Source: a virus | Length of the DNA: 20,773 bases | Direction: 5' to 3' (one strand) | Virus record (IMG/VR): IMGVR_UViG_3300025806_000280 | Location: 1 to 20,773 of that record | In this document: positions 14,876 to 20,773 of the stretch, piece after piece | How positions within the stretch are numbered: position 1 is the first letter of the stretch | Layout: every line of letters begins with the position of its first letter | Notes under the pieces: generated by a model | Databases searched by the model: none | What the model was told of the DNA's origin: nothing | Seen by the model: the letters and a program-made list of their open reading frames with translations, nothing else | Position numbers and translations under genes: made by a program

Positions 14876-16093
14876 TTACGCGTCGTTAGCCGCATCTGTA
14901 GTGAAGAATAATTTAATACCTAATACTCTTGCATCAGCACTAAAAGTATCTCCGCCTGCATTTGCATCTCTAAATAATTGAAAGTAAGTTAATTGATCTA
15001 CTGCAGGTGATCCTGCAATTGTAACTGCTGAACTTTCAGCAGAAACTTGTTGATCTTCTACTGTTCCTATACCAGCATCTGTAACATTAATTGCTGTTCC
15101 ATAAGCAATATCAATAGTATCACTATCACCACAAGAAACTCCTTGTAATCCAAAAATACAGTCTCCTGTATTAGTAGAACCCGGTGTCCAGTAAACTTGA
15201 TAAGTTACTGTGCCTTCATTCCATGATTTAGGAAAAGCCACTGAAAATTGTGCAAACTCATCTGTACTTGCATCAAAATCTAATACTTTCATATCAGGTC
15301 TTGTTGCTGTTGTTTCAACTTGTTCTGCTGCTGCTGGGTTAGTTGTAGCTCCATACATAGCTGCTGCTGGAACCCACATAGTTTCTTTACCTGCAATGTT
15401 TACTGCAGCTGTACCTGATTTAAGAACGCCTGTTCCTTTAGGATTTAAATTTAAATCAACGTTTGTTTCACCTGTTGAAGAAATAATTGGACCGTTTCCA
15501 GTTGCAGCATTTGCTAATGTAATTTCATTAACAGCTGAACTTGTTGCCGTTAATAAAGCTAATTCATTTCCGTTAGTATCTAAAATTGAAGTTCCAATTT
15601 TAGGTGCTGTTAAAGTTTTATTTGTTAAAGTCTGTGTTCCAGCAGTAGTAACATTACCATTTGGTAAAGTGTAAATGTCTGGATTAGTTCCATCGTTTGC
15701 AGTTGCAAATACAACAGCATCACCTTTGTCAGTTGCTGAGAAAGTAAATGAATCTCCTGATCCAGATGTATATTTAAATTGTACTGTGTATGCACCTGAT
15801 GTTGAATTTCTTAAATAATAAAAAGTTTGAACATCTAATGGAATAGTTACGATTTGGTTTCCTGTAATTGAACCTGTGAATTCAATCATTCTATGAGATA
15901 GAACTGCTCCAGTTGATCCATCAGATACAGATAAAGCTGTAGTCTGTGCACCGCCTGCTATTGATTGAGCAGAAAATCCACCAACGATTTGTTCAAAAAT
16001 TTGTAAATTTGTATTAGTTTTCGTTCCCCATGTTCCAGCGTTTTCGCCAGTTGCTTGAAGTTCTACCCCTAAAGGTGTGTATGTTGAAGCCAT
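14876..16093 (-). CDS. Tail fibre protein (MASTYTPLGVEL type, 405 aa)
   Basis: 405 residues. The first 40 residues (STYTPLGVELQATGENAGTW, TNTNLQIFEQIVGG) are the attachment region of a fibre type common in pelagiphages and cyanophages. Next comes a beta part (about 60-140). The central TLTNKTLTAPKIG element (about 155-167) and the VNEITLANAATGNGPIISST, NPKGTGVLK repeat unit (about 188-227) follow, and are typical of trimeric fibre shafts. The C-terminal 170 residues (WVPAAAMYG, SWNEGTVTYQVYWTPG, VDQLTYFQLFRDA) form a distal domain, perhaps a carbohydrate-binding or trimerisation domain. AGGAG plus ATAAAAA directly before ATG is a strong ribosome site. The role is host attachment by family resemblance. 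Confidence 0.88.
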   Translation of the reverse strand: MASTYTPLGVELQATGENAGTWGTKTNTNLQIFEQIVGGFSAQSIAGGAQTTALSVSDGSTGAVLSHRMIEFTGSITGNQIVTIPLDVQTFYYLRNSTSGAYTVQFKYTSGSGDSFTFSATDKGDAVVFATANDGTNPDIYTLPNGNVTTAGTQTLTNKTLTAPKIGTSILDTNGNELALLTATSSAVNEITLANAATGNGPIISSTGETNVDLNLNPKGTGVLKSGTAAVNIAGKETMWVPAAAMYGATTNPAAAEQVETTATRPDMKVLDFDASTDEFAQFSVAFPKSWNEGTVTYQVYWTPGSTNTGDCIFGLQGVSCGDSDTIDIAYGTAINVTDAGIGTVEDQQVSAESSAVTIAGSPAVDQLTYFQLFRDANAGGDTFSADARVLGIKLFFTTDAANDA

Positions 16094-16119
16094 TTTTTAT
16101 CTCCTAATTTTGCTTATAC

Positions 16120-17226
16120 TTAAGCAACATCTGTATAGCTCGTATTAGAACCTGTGTCAACACTTTGATATGCTTGAATTCCAAAGCCTGAAGCGGTTCC
16201 AAAAGCTGCTACATTTGACGTTGCTAATTGTCCTGTTAACGTTAAATCTAAACTTGTAACAATAGTTGTTGACCCTACATTAAACGTTGCAGACAATCCA
16301 GTCAAGCCCATAACGTCAGCAGGTGCTAAAGAACCTGCATTAGAAGTCATTGATATTCCAGTTGGTGTTACTATAGGATTTGAATTTTCATCCGTTCCAC
16401 CTAAAGAAACAGTCGCAGAAAGACCAGTTAAACCTACTACATCTGCAGGACTTAATGATCCAACAGAAGAAGTTGCAGATTGACCTGTAGGTAACATTAC
16501 ATCAGCTGCATCCGGAGATCCAAGTGAAATAGTTGCAGAAATTCCTGTTAGTCCTATTACATCTGCAGGAGCTATTGATCCAACAGAAGAAGTTGTAGAA
16601 ATTCCTGTTAAGCCCATTACATCCGCAGGAGCTATTGATCCAACAGAAGAAGTAGCTGATATACCTGTTAATTCTGCTGATACATCATTTGCTTGTCCCC
16701 AAGCTTCTTCACCCCAACCATCATGACCCCAACCAATTTCATTGTAAGCTTCTAATGTTCCGAGAGATGTAGTTAATTCAAATCCTGAAAGATCTACTCT
16801 GGTATCACCAACTTGTCCCCATTCACCTTCATCCCAAAATCTACCACCCCAACCTTTTTCGTTAAAAGATTCTACGCTTCCAACAGAAGACGTCATTGAT
16901 AAACCTGTTAAAGTAAATACCGGGTTGTTACTGTCTCCCCAAGCTTCTGAGTTCCAAGTATTTCTACCCCAACCATTTGTTGTATAAGATAATAATCCAT
17001 CTGCGTTTACTGAAACAGTTGCAGATACACCAGTTAATTCTACAGTGTTGTCATTTACTGCGCCCCACTCACCAACACTCCAACCTGTTCCACCCCAACC
17101 TGTTAAGTTGAACGCAGTTAAGTCTCCTGTAGTTGAAGTAGCTGAAACACCACCAACTTCTATTGTTACAGTTGTTGATTGCCAGGAGTTATCTCCCCAA
17201 GAATTTGTTCCCCAGGTAGAAGCCAT
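16120..17226 (-). CDS. Trp-rich nested-repeat structural protein (368 aa)
   Basis: 368 residues made of repeats. Five 40-42-residue modules (1-204) each have a GWG-xx-W-xxx-WG head followed by an LTGxSATSSVGS tail. Six to seven 20-residue units (205-347) then keep only the second half, LTGxSATSSVGS-x-APADV. So the short repeat is half of the long module, and the protein probably grew by internal duplication. The ending (YQSVDTGSNTSYTDV) is unlike the repeats. A stack of beta units with exposed Trp suits a fibre or spike protein binding sugars or another virion protein. AAGGAGG lies 8 bases before ATG. I recognise such proteins from marine phages without a proven role. Confidence 0.8.
   Translation of the reverse strand: MASTWGTNSWGDNSWQSTTVTIEVGGVSATSTTGDLTAFNLTGWGGTGWSVGEWGAVNDNTVELTGVSATVSVNADGLLSYTTNGWGRNTWNSEAWGDSNNPVFTLTGLSMTSSVGSVESFNEKGWGGRFWDEGEWGQVGDTRVDLSGFELTTSLGTLEAYNEIGWGHDGWGEEAWGQANDVSAELTGISATSSVGSIAPADVMGLTGISTTSSVGSIAPADVIGLTGISATISLGSPDAADVMLPTGQSATSSVGSLSPADVVGLTGLSATVSLGGTDENSNPIVTPTGISMTSNAGSLAPADVMGLTGLSATFNVGSTTIVTSLDLTLTGQLATSNVAAFGTASGFGIQAYQSVDTGSNTSYTDVA
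16246..16677 (-). repeat. Tandem 60-base coding repeats
   Basis: Seven units of about 60-66 bases encode the 20-residue repeats. Two neighbouring units share 29 identical bases exactly 60 apart (16565-16593 and 16625-16653, core GCAGGAGCTATTGATCC). Such near-identical tandem copies allow slippage or recombination that changes repeat number. Confidence 0.75.
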
Positions 17227-17239
17227 AGGTTAGGCCTCC

Positions 17240-17674
17240 TTACGCTATTCTGATGATCGCGTTTGATGCGTCTGCTGCTGGAAATTGAATTGTAAAAGTT
17301 CCACTAGTTACAGTTTTATCTGCACCAAAATCAATTGCACAAACTGATGGATCACCACTTGCCGTGTCATTGAAAATTAAACATCCTCTTGCTGTGAAAG
17401 AAGCAGATGTAAAACTTGTATCTGCGAAATCACAAACTGCTGTGTCTGTAGATAAAACAGGAGTAACACTTGTAAGCGCGTTTCCTTTAGTAGTGTAACC
17501 ATTTCCGTTTGCTACTTCATTAGACGAAGTATATGCAGTCGTAGATTTATTTAACGTTGCAGAACTTGTGTACAATGCTAAGTTAAATGTGTTCCCACTT
17601 GATGCAGTGAAATTGTGAACGCCTGTTAAAATTTCAGTTTTGAAAGTATTACATATTGCCGATGTTATTGCCAT
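17240..17674 (-). CDS. Conserved small phage structural protein (144 aa)
   Basis: 144 residues, starting MAITSAICNTFKTEILTGVH and containing TFNLALYTSSATLNKSTTAY, GYTTKGNAL, FTARGCLIFND and FTIQFPAADASNAIIRI. This set of blocks is conserved in many tailed phages of marine and freshwater origin, normally in the tail region and without a named function. All-beta composition with a hydrophobic strand after each turn suggests a jelly-roll-like virion protein. A clear ribosome site (AGGAGATAAATT before ATG) decides the start. It lies between the Trp-repeat protein and the second adaptor gene, consistent with a tail or neck accessory. Confidence 0.83.
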   Translation of the reverse strand: MAITSAICNTFKTEILTGVHNFTASSGNTFNLALYTSSATLNKSTTAYTSSNEVANGNGYTTKGNALTSVTPVLSTDTAVCDFADTSFTSASFTARGCLIFNDTASGDPSVCAIDFGADKTVTSGTFTIQFPAADASNAIIRIA

Positions 17675-17691
17675 AATTTATCTCCTAATTT

Positions 17692-18393
17692 TTACGGTGA
17701 CGTAGAAGGTATAGTTATTCTAACAGTCCCATCCGTGTAATCATCACGTTTACGTCTGCCAAGTTGTTCCATACCAAACTTGTCTAGTTCTTCTTTATAC
17801 TTTTTCTCGTATAGTGTCAACATATCTAATGGGCCTTTTAAAAAACTAAAAGCTTCTACTAGACACGCATATAATAGACCATTACCAAAATATTGACTTA
17901 TATAGGTAGTAGTATTTGACCCCGATAAACCGTCAGGGATGGCCTGATAATGTATTTTAAAGGTAAACGTAGTACTAGGTGCCGGAGCTATCATTAAACG
18001 GCCTGAAGTCGTGTCTGAGACGCCTGTAGCACCACCAAACATAGCATAATATTTAGGTGTTCCTGTTGCTGTTTCAGCAGGAATATATTCTTGTAGATAA
18101 GTTTCATCTTTTTTTTCTAACCAACTATTTGCTCCAGTAGCAACTGATGTTGAAGTATAAACTTGTACACCTTTAACAAAAGTAGTTTTTGCTGGAACGT
18201 TAATTGTTGTTTGTCCTGTAACTAAATTACCAATAGATTGTTTTTTATATGCATCAATAGGTATATCTCTAAAAATTTTCATTTCAGCATTTTCAATAAA
18301 CTGATTTGTAATTGTAGCTGTTAAAACATTAGTATCTACTTCTGTGTAGTTTTGAATTGCTGTTGTTAATGTTGCGTATGTAAATCCTGCCAT
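17692..18393 (-). CDS. Adaptor/head-tail connector protein (SU10-adaptor-like, 233 aa)
   Basis: 233 residues. The N-terminal helices (YATLTTAIQNYTEVD, TNQFIENAEMKIFRDIPIDA), the beta middle (SGRLMIAPAPSTTFTFKIHYQ) and the C-terminal helix (LVEAFSFLKGPLDMLTLYEKKYKEELDKF) match the adaptor type of Escherichia phage SU10 and relatives. These sit between portal and tail in short-tailed phages. The C-terminus is basic (LGRRKRDD). Two bases separate it from the upstream stop. Together with the 19186 product, two adaptor-style proteins are present, so one may form an upper and one a lower ring. The exact ring position cannot be read from sequence. Confidence 0.78.
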   Translation of the reverse strand: MAGFTYATLTTAIQNYTEVDTNVLTATITNQFIENAEMKIFRDIPIDAYKKQSIGNLVTGQTTINVPAKTTFVKGVQVYTSTSVATGANSWLEKKDETYLQEYIPAETATGTPKYYAMFGGATGVSDTTSGRLMIAPAPSTTFTFKIHYQAIPDGLSGSNTTTYISQYFGNGLLYACLVEAFSFLKGPLDMLTLYEKKYKEELDKFGMEQLGRRKRDDYTDGTVRITIPSTSP

Positions 18394-18395
18394 AA

Positions 18396-19193
18396 TTAAG
18401 CTCTATCATTTATTGGTCCAATTGTACACTGGAAACCACCTCCTGTTTCAGTGCTAGTAGAAGCGTTTACTAATGTAACGTTTATACCATCAAACTGAGT
18501 AAGAGTAGCTGGTTGTCCTGTATATGGAACAGATGTAGTATTTAAAGATACTACTTTATAAGAACCAAAAACTTTTGCATCATCAGCGTGAGAAGTAGCT
18601 GTTGTTTTAGCTGGAGATGAACCTCTAAAAGGTGCGCTAGTTCCTCTTGTACATCCAGTTAATTGATTTGTAGATTTACCTGTATATTCAATAACTTCAT
18701 TTACAAATAAACCCGAAGTTGAGTCTACTTTTTCAATCATTATAAAACCGGTTGTTGGAAACTCTGATGCATCAGTTAAATCAATAGAAGTTGCAGAATT
18801 AGTTATTGCTCCGTTTAAAGTTGTAGACATTTGTAGAGTAGTTATAGCAACTCCACCAACTGGGTTTTTTACGTCTTGAAATCTAACATGATCATTTACA
18901 ACTAAACCTCCATTAGGAAACAAAATTTTTAATGTTGTATTTGAAGCTGTTACAAATGGATTATTAGATAAAAATTCTTGCGTTGGAAATTCTTTTCTAG
19001 CTGGTTTTGCATTTTGCAAACCTTGAGGATCAGCTCCATACGCTCTTGGTTGTAATTGTGGTTGTTTTGGTTCAAACTCTGAAACATGCACTCTAGAACC
19101 ATTCCATTCTCTAACCATTTCTGAGTATGGAAACTCCAAACCGGATCTATCAGAAATAAATTTAGCGTGTTTACCTTTTGCAAAATTAGACAT
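18396..19193 (-). CDS. Conserved virion protein with inserted beta module (265 aa)
   Basis: 265 residues. The N-terminus (MSNFAKGKHAKFISDRSGLE, then YSEMVREWNG and VHVSEFEPKQPQLQPR) is a strongly conserved phage element that I recognise but cannot name. It is often found near neck and tail genes, and HxxEFEPKxPQL looks like a binding arm. Residues 122-210 hold a beta module (SIDLTDASEFPTTG, VIEYTGKSTNQLTGCTRGT, TSHADDAKV) that also occurs in the 711-residue hub candidate. The C-terminal part is beta-rich. It overlaps the upstream adaptor gene by eight bases. Between two adaptor-like genes, a neck or tail-knob role is likely. Confidence 0.78.
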   Translation of the reverse strand: MSNFAKGKHAKFISDRSGLEFPYSEMVREWNGSRVHVSEFEPKQPQLQPRAYGADPQGLQNAKPARKEFPTQEFLSNNPFVTASNTTLKILFPNGGLVVNDHVRFQDVKNPVGGVAITTLQMSTTLNGAITNSATSIDLTDASEFPTTGFIMIEKVDSTSGLFVNEVIEYTGKSTNQLTGCTRGTSAPFRGSSPAKTTATSHADDAKVFGSYKVVSLNTTSVPYTGQPATLTQFDGINVTLVNASTSTETGGGFQCTIGPINDRA

Positions 19194-19914
19194 TTGGATA
19201 ATAAGTTTTTGGAGTTATGTATGAACTTGAAGAAGAACCATCTTCAGCTAACGCTCTTTGTAATTCATCTTCATATAATAATTTCATTTGTTGTGTTAAC
19301 TCAGGTTTAAATTTTTGTGATAAATAATAAGCTAAACCTGATGCCATACATGGTACAAATCTATAAGGTATATCTGTTGCGTTCGTGTAATCACCAACAT
19401 CTTGAATTCTTTTTACATAATAATAATTAATTGTATTACCTGCTTCTGAACTTCCAGGAGTTAGATATAAAGTGACTGTAACTTTATCAATAAATCTTTG
19501 AACAAAATATTGTGTAGGTGTTCCTTCAGAAGTTTTATTTGCAAGACCTTGATATGTAGATCTATTTATTTTTGAAAGAGGTGTGTCAACACTTGAAGAA
19601 TTTCTGTAAGAAGCTTCTAATACATCATCAACACCATATACAGCTGTAGCACTAGAAGTGCCATCATCTGTTGATCTAAACATTGTATAAACAGCTTGAC
19701 CATCAACTAAAGTAAATGAATTGTTAGCTACTTCCCAATAGTGAAGGCCTCTATTACCCCACTCTTGAAACATAATATTTAGTGAACGTCTGGCCATACG
19801 TAACTGGTTACCAGATACATTTTGAAGACCAATTCTTTCGTAAGCTTCTTCTAGTATTTCGTCAATAGCAAATGTTTTGTCGAACGTTGTCGTTCCTGAA
19901 GTAGTATTAGCCAT
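19186..19914 (-). CDS. Head-tail adaptor (gp4/SU10-adaptor-like, 242 aa)
   Basis: 242 residues. It starts with helices EILEEAYERIGLQNVSGNQL and RMARRSLNIMFQEWGNRGLH followed by WEV, the fingerprint of tail accessory/adaptor proteins such as P22 gp4 and SU10 adaptor. The middle is beta (FTLVDGQAVYTM, YFVQRFIDKVTVTLYLTPG) and then NTINYYYVKRIQDVGDYT. The C-terminus has a long helix (LAYYLSQKFKPELTQQMKLLYEDELQRA). The last 15 residues are Ser/Tyr-rich and flexible. AGGAG lies 5 bases before the ATG. Function: ring joining portal and tail, by family. Confidence 0.8.
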   Translation of the reverse strand: MANTTSGTTTFDKTFAIDEILEEAYERIGLQNVSGNQLRMARRSLNIMFQEWGNRGLHYWEVANNSFTLVDGQAVYTMFRSTDDGTSSATAVYGVDDVLEASYRNSSSVDTPLSKINRSTYQGLANKTSEGTPTQYFVQRFIDKVTVTLYLTPGSSEAGNTINYYYVKRIQDVGDYTNATDIPYRFVPCMASGLAYYLSQKFKPELTQQMKLLYEDELQRALAEDGSSSSSYITPKTYYPNV

Positions 19915-19923
19915 TTAGTCTCC

Positions 19924-20193
19924 TTACTTGTCCAATATAATTGTTGCAGTAGCGTTTGAAATCGCTGATATAGTCATACCACCTTCAAACAAAATACCAT
20001 CTTCTGCTAAATTATATGAAAATACGTCTCCAGCTGGAACATCTACTTGAAACTGTGTAACAGAATTACCGTCTTGTAAAGTTACTGAACCTGCTGATCC
20101 ACTTGAAGCAAGAATAATTCCTCTTAATCTTGTTCTACCTGCGAAGACTGATGTTGCATCTGTTTTTCTAACTGCTTTTACGTCTGATTTCAT
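19924..20193 (-). CDS. Small beta-sandwich virion protein A (89 aa)
   Basis: 89 residues: RTRLRGIILASSGSAGSVTL, QDGNSVTQFQVDVPAGDVF, EDGILFEGGMTISAISNATATIIL. The order of blocks (R-x-R, alternating strand, DG turn, PAGDVF, GILFEGG, strand) parallels the next upstream gene and suggests a duplicated fold. The start overlaps the upstream stop by TAATG. A capsid or tail decoration or an adaptor-associated protein would fit its place directly before the adaptor gene; inference only. No signal peptide or membrane segment. Confidence 0.75.
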   Translation of the reverse strand: MKSDVKAVRKTDATSVFAGRTRLRGIILASSGSAGSVTLQDGNSVTQFQVDVPAGDVFSYNLAEDGILFEGGMTISAISNATATIILDK

Positions 20194-20507
20194 TATCCTG
20201 TGTATCCTATTGTTACGGAAGTTGTATTAGTTAAATCTAAATACACTCCATTTTTAAATCTTATACCTGAGCCAGGAACAAAAATATCACAACCTTCTGT
20301 TCCAAAACTTGTTTGAAGTTCTAGAGAACCACCTGTTCCAGTTCCATCATGTAGTTTAACTATAGAACTAGCTACTCCAGCGGCTTGAATATAAGTTACT
20401 CTACATGGTCCTAAATTTGTAGAACCACCTGTTATAGTTTTGAAACTACCATCTGCTGTAAGAGTGGTAAATTTCTGATCGCTTGAAAATGATCCGCCGC
20501 CTGCCAT
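20193..20507 (-). CDS. Small beta-sandwich virion protein B (104 aa)
   Basis: 104 residues, beginning MAGGGSFSSDQKFTTLTADG. The core (CRVTYIQAAGVASSIVKLHD, GTGTGGSLELQTSFGT, IFVPGSGIRFKNGVYLDLTN) follows the same strand/turn order as the 89-residue neighbour, with DG turn, PGSGIRFKNG and a last strand. The glycine-rich N-terminal arm (GGGSFSS) could extend over neighbours. AGGAG with ATAAATT before ATG is a clear ribosome site, downstream of the strong UUCG hairpin, so this may start a separately controlled transcript part. Role: probable virion decoration or tail-base protein, uncertain. Confidence 0.75.
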   Translation of the reverse strand: MAGGGSFSSDQKFTTLTADGSFKTITGGSTNLGPCRVTYIQAAGVASSIVKLHDGTGTGGSLELQTSFGTEGCDIFVPGSGIRFKNGVYLDLTNTTSVTIGYTG

Positions 20508-20514
20508 AATTTAT

Positions 20515-20519
20515 CTCCT
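20515..20519 (-). promoter_or_regulatory. Strong recurrent ribosome site (AGGAGATAAA type)
   Basis: AGGAG followed by ATAAATT precedes the ATG at 20505-20507. Matching sites precede the starts at 17674 (AGGAG at 17682-17686), 16093 (16101-16105), 14863 (14872-14876), 17226, 19914 and 2022. This set contrasts with the oxygenase island, where only the gene starting at 11731 has one. Confidence 0.7.
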
Positions 20520-20531
20520 GACTTATTTTAA

Positions 20532-20553
20532 GTATGGGGCCGAAGCCCCACAC
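20532..20553 (-). terminator. GC-rich UUCG-loop hairpin between gene blocks
   Basis: On the transcribed strand the RNA reads GUGUGGGGC-UUCG-GCCCCAUAC: nine base pairs with one G-U pair around a C(UUCG)G loop, among the most stable tetraloops. The tract after it (TTAAAATAAG) is not a run of U, so full intrinsic termination is doubtful. It may attenuate, end the upstream high-level transcript or protect an RNA 3' end. It lies between the stop at 20564 and the ribosome site of the 20507 gene. Confidence 0.7.
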
Positions 20554-20563
20554 TAATTATTTA

Positions 20564-20773
20564 TTACGCTGCCCAAGCAAATGCGCCTTTAACTGCTAAA
20601 GGATCTTTAGACGAGTCAAGAGCTACATGCCAAAAGCCATCTTCTGTACAAGAAAAATATAAAATACATCCAATTGTAAAGAAGTTTGTCGTTGCATTAG
20701 CTGCAGTGAAAACTAACGACCCTTCAGTAGCTACTGAAGTATCATAAGAAACATTATCAGCTGCTCTAGTTTC
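20564..20773 (-). CDS. C-terminal fragment of an unidentified gene (69 aa seen)
   Basis: Open from the right edge (5' end missing) to TAA at 20564-20566, last residues KGAFAWAA. The visible part, beta-rich with Thr/Ala/Asn runs (SVATEGSLVFTAANATTNFF), contains CILYFSCTEDGFWHVALDSS. No known family is recognised from this end. Its position upstream of the tail genes and followed by a strong hairpin suggests a highly expressed head gene such as a decoration or capsid protein, but this is a guess and the start is outside the window. Confidence 0.65.
   Translation of the reverse strand, partial: ETRAADNVSYDTSVATEGSLVFTAANATTNFFTIGCILYFSCTEDGFWHVALDSSKDPLAVKGAFAWAA

Noticed and set aside
16246-16677. 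CRISPR-like periodic repeat
   Set aside because: The units are in-frame coding repeats with no unique spacers between them and 20-codon spacing; explained by the repeat protein.
20564-20773. Major capsid protein C-terminus
   Set aside because: Only 69 residues are seen and none match a capsid pattern I can recognise; left as unidentified.

Overview
The window looks like part of the structural (virion) operon of an AT-rich marine bacteriophage. The tail is probably short (podovirus-like) and the host is likely SAR11/Pelagibacter or another AT-rich marine alphaproteobacterium. This rests on the low GC, on strictly one-directional packed genes, and on several proteins whose sequence style I recognise from uncultured marine phages. 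Examples are the fibre start MASTYTPLGVEL, the start MAHFAKLDSDNNVLWV, the tail protein start MALQKVQFLPGFNKQI, and short GGRIGYA-type motifs. Host and phage family are inference; no terminase, capsid or polymerase gene lies in the window to anchor them.

Everything I can support as coding is on the minus strand, so transcription runs from 20773 down to 1. Upstream block (20773-16120): the end of an unidentified gene, a strong UUCG-loop hairpin, two small paralogous beta-rich proteins, two adaptor/connector-type proteins on either side of a conserved virion protein, a small conserved protein, and a tryptophan-rich repeat protein. Fibre block (16093-13518): a tail fibre, a poly-glycine adhesin-like protein, and a small conserved marine-phage protein.

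The middle (13514-8288) is the most striking part. Nine consecutive, translationally coupled small genes occupy it. Eight carry a complete 2-oxoglutarate/Fe(II) oxygenase metal triad (HxD...H or HxH...H) and usually the distal arginine; one is a same-size protein in which every catalytic residue is gone. They belong to several different oxygenase subfamilies, so this is not a simple recent tandem duplication. The island is much more AT-rich than the flanking tail genes and mostly lacks Shine-Dalgarno sites.

Downstream block (8291-1): a small unknown protein, a 711-residue tail hub/nozzle candidate, three small proteins (two under 60 residues), and four genes that resemble internal-virion/ejection proteins. 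The last of these runs off the left edge.

Working model (inference): head-tail connector and fibre proteins are made first. The oxygenase set is made in fixed ratio with the poly-glycine and fibre proteins, and could hydroxylate virion proteins, host surface components, or some other target. Ejection proteins come last. No tRNA, CRISPR array, insertion sequence, integrase or attachment site was seen, and no intergenic stretch longer than about 60 bases exists.
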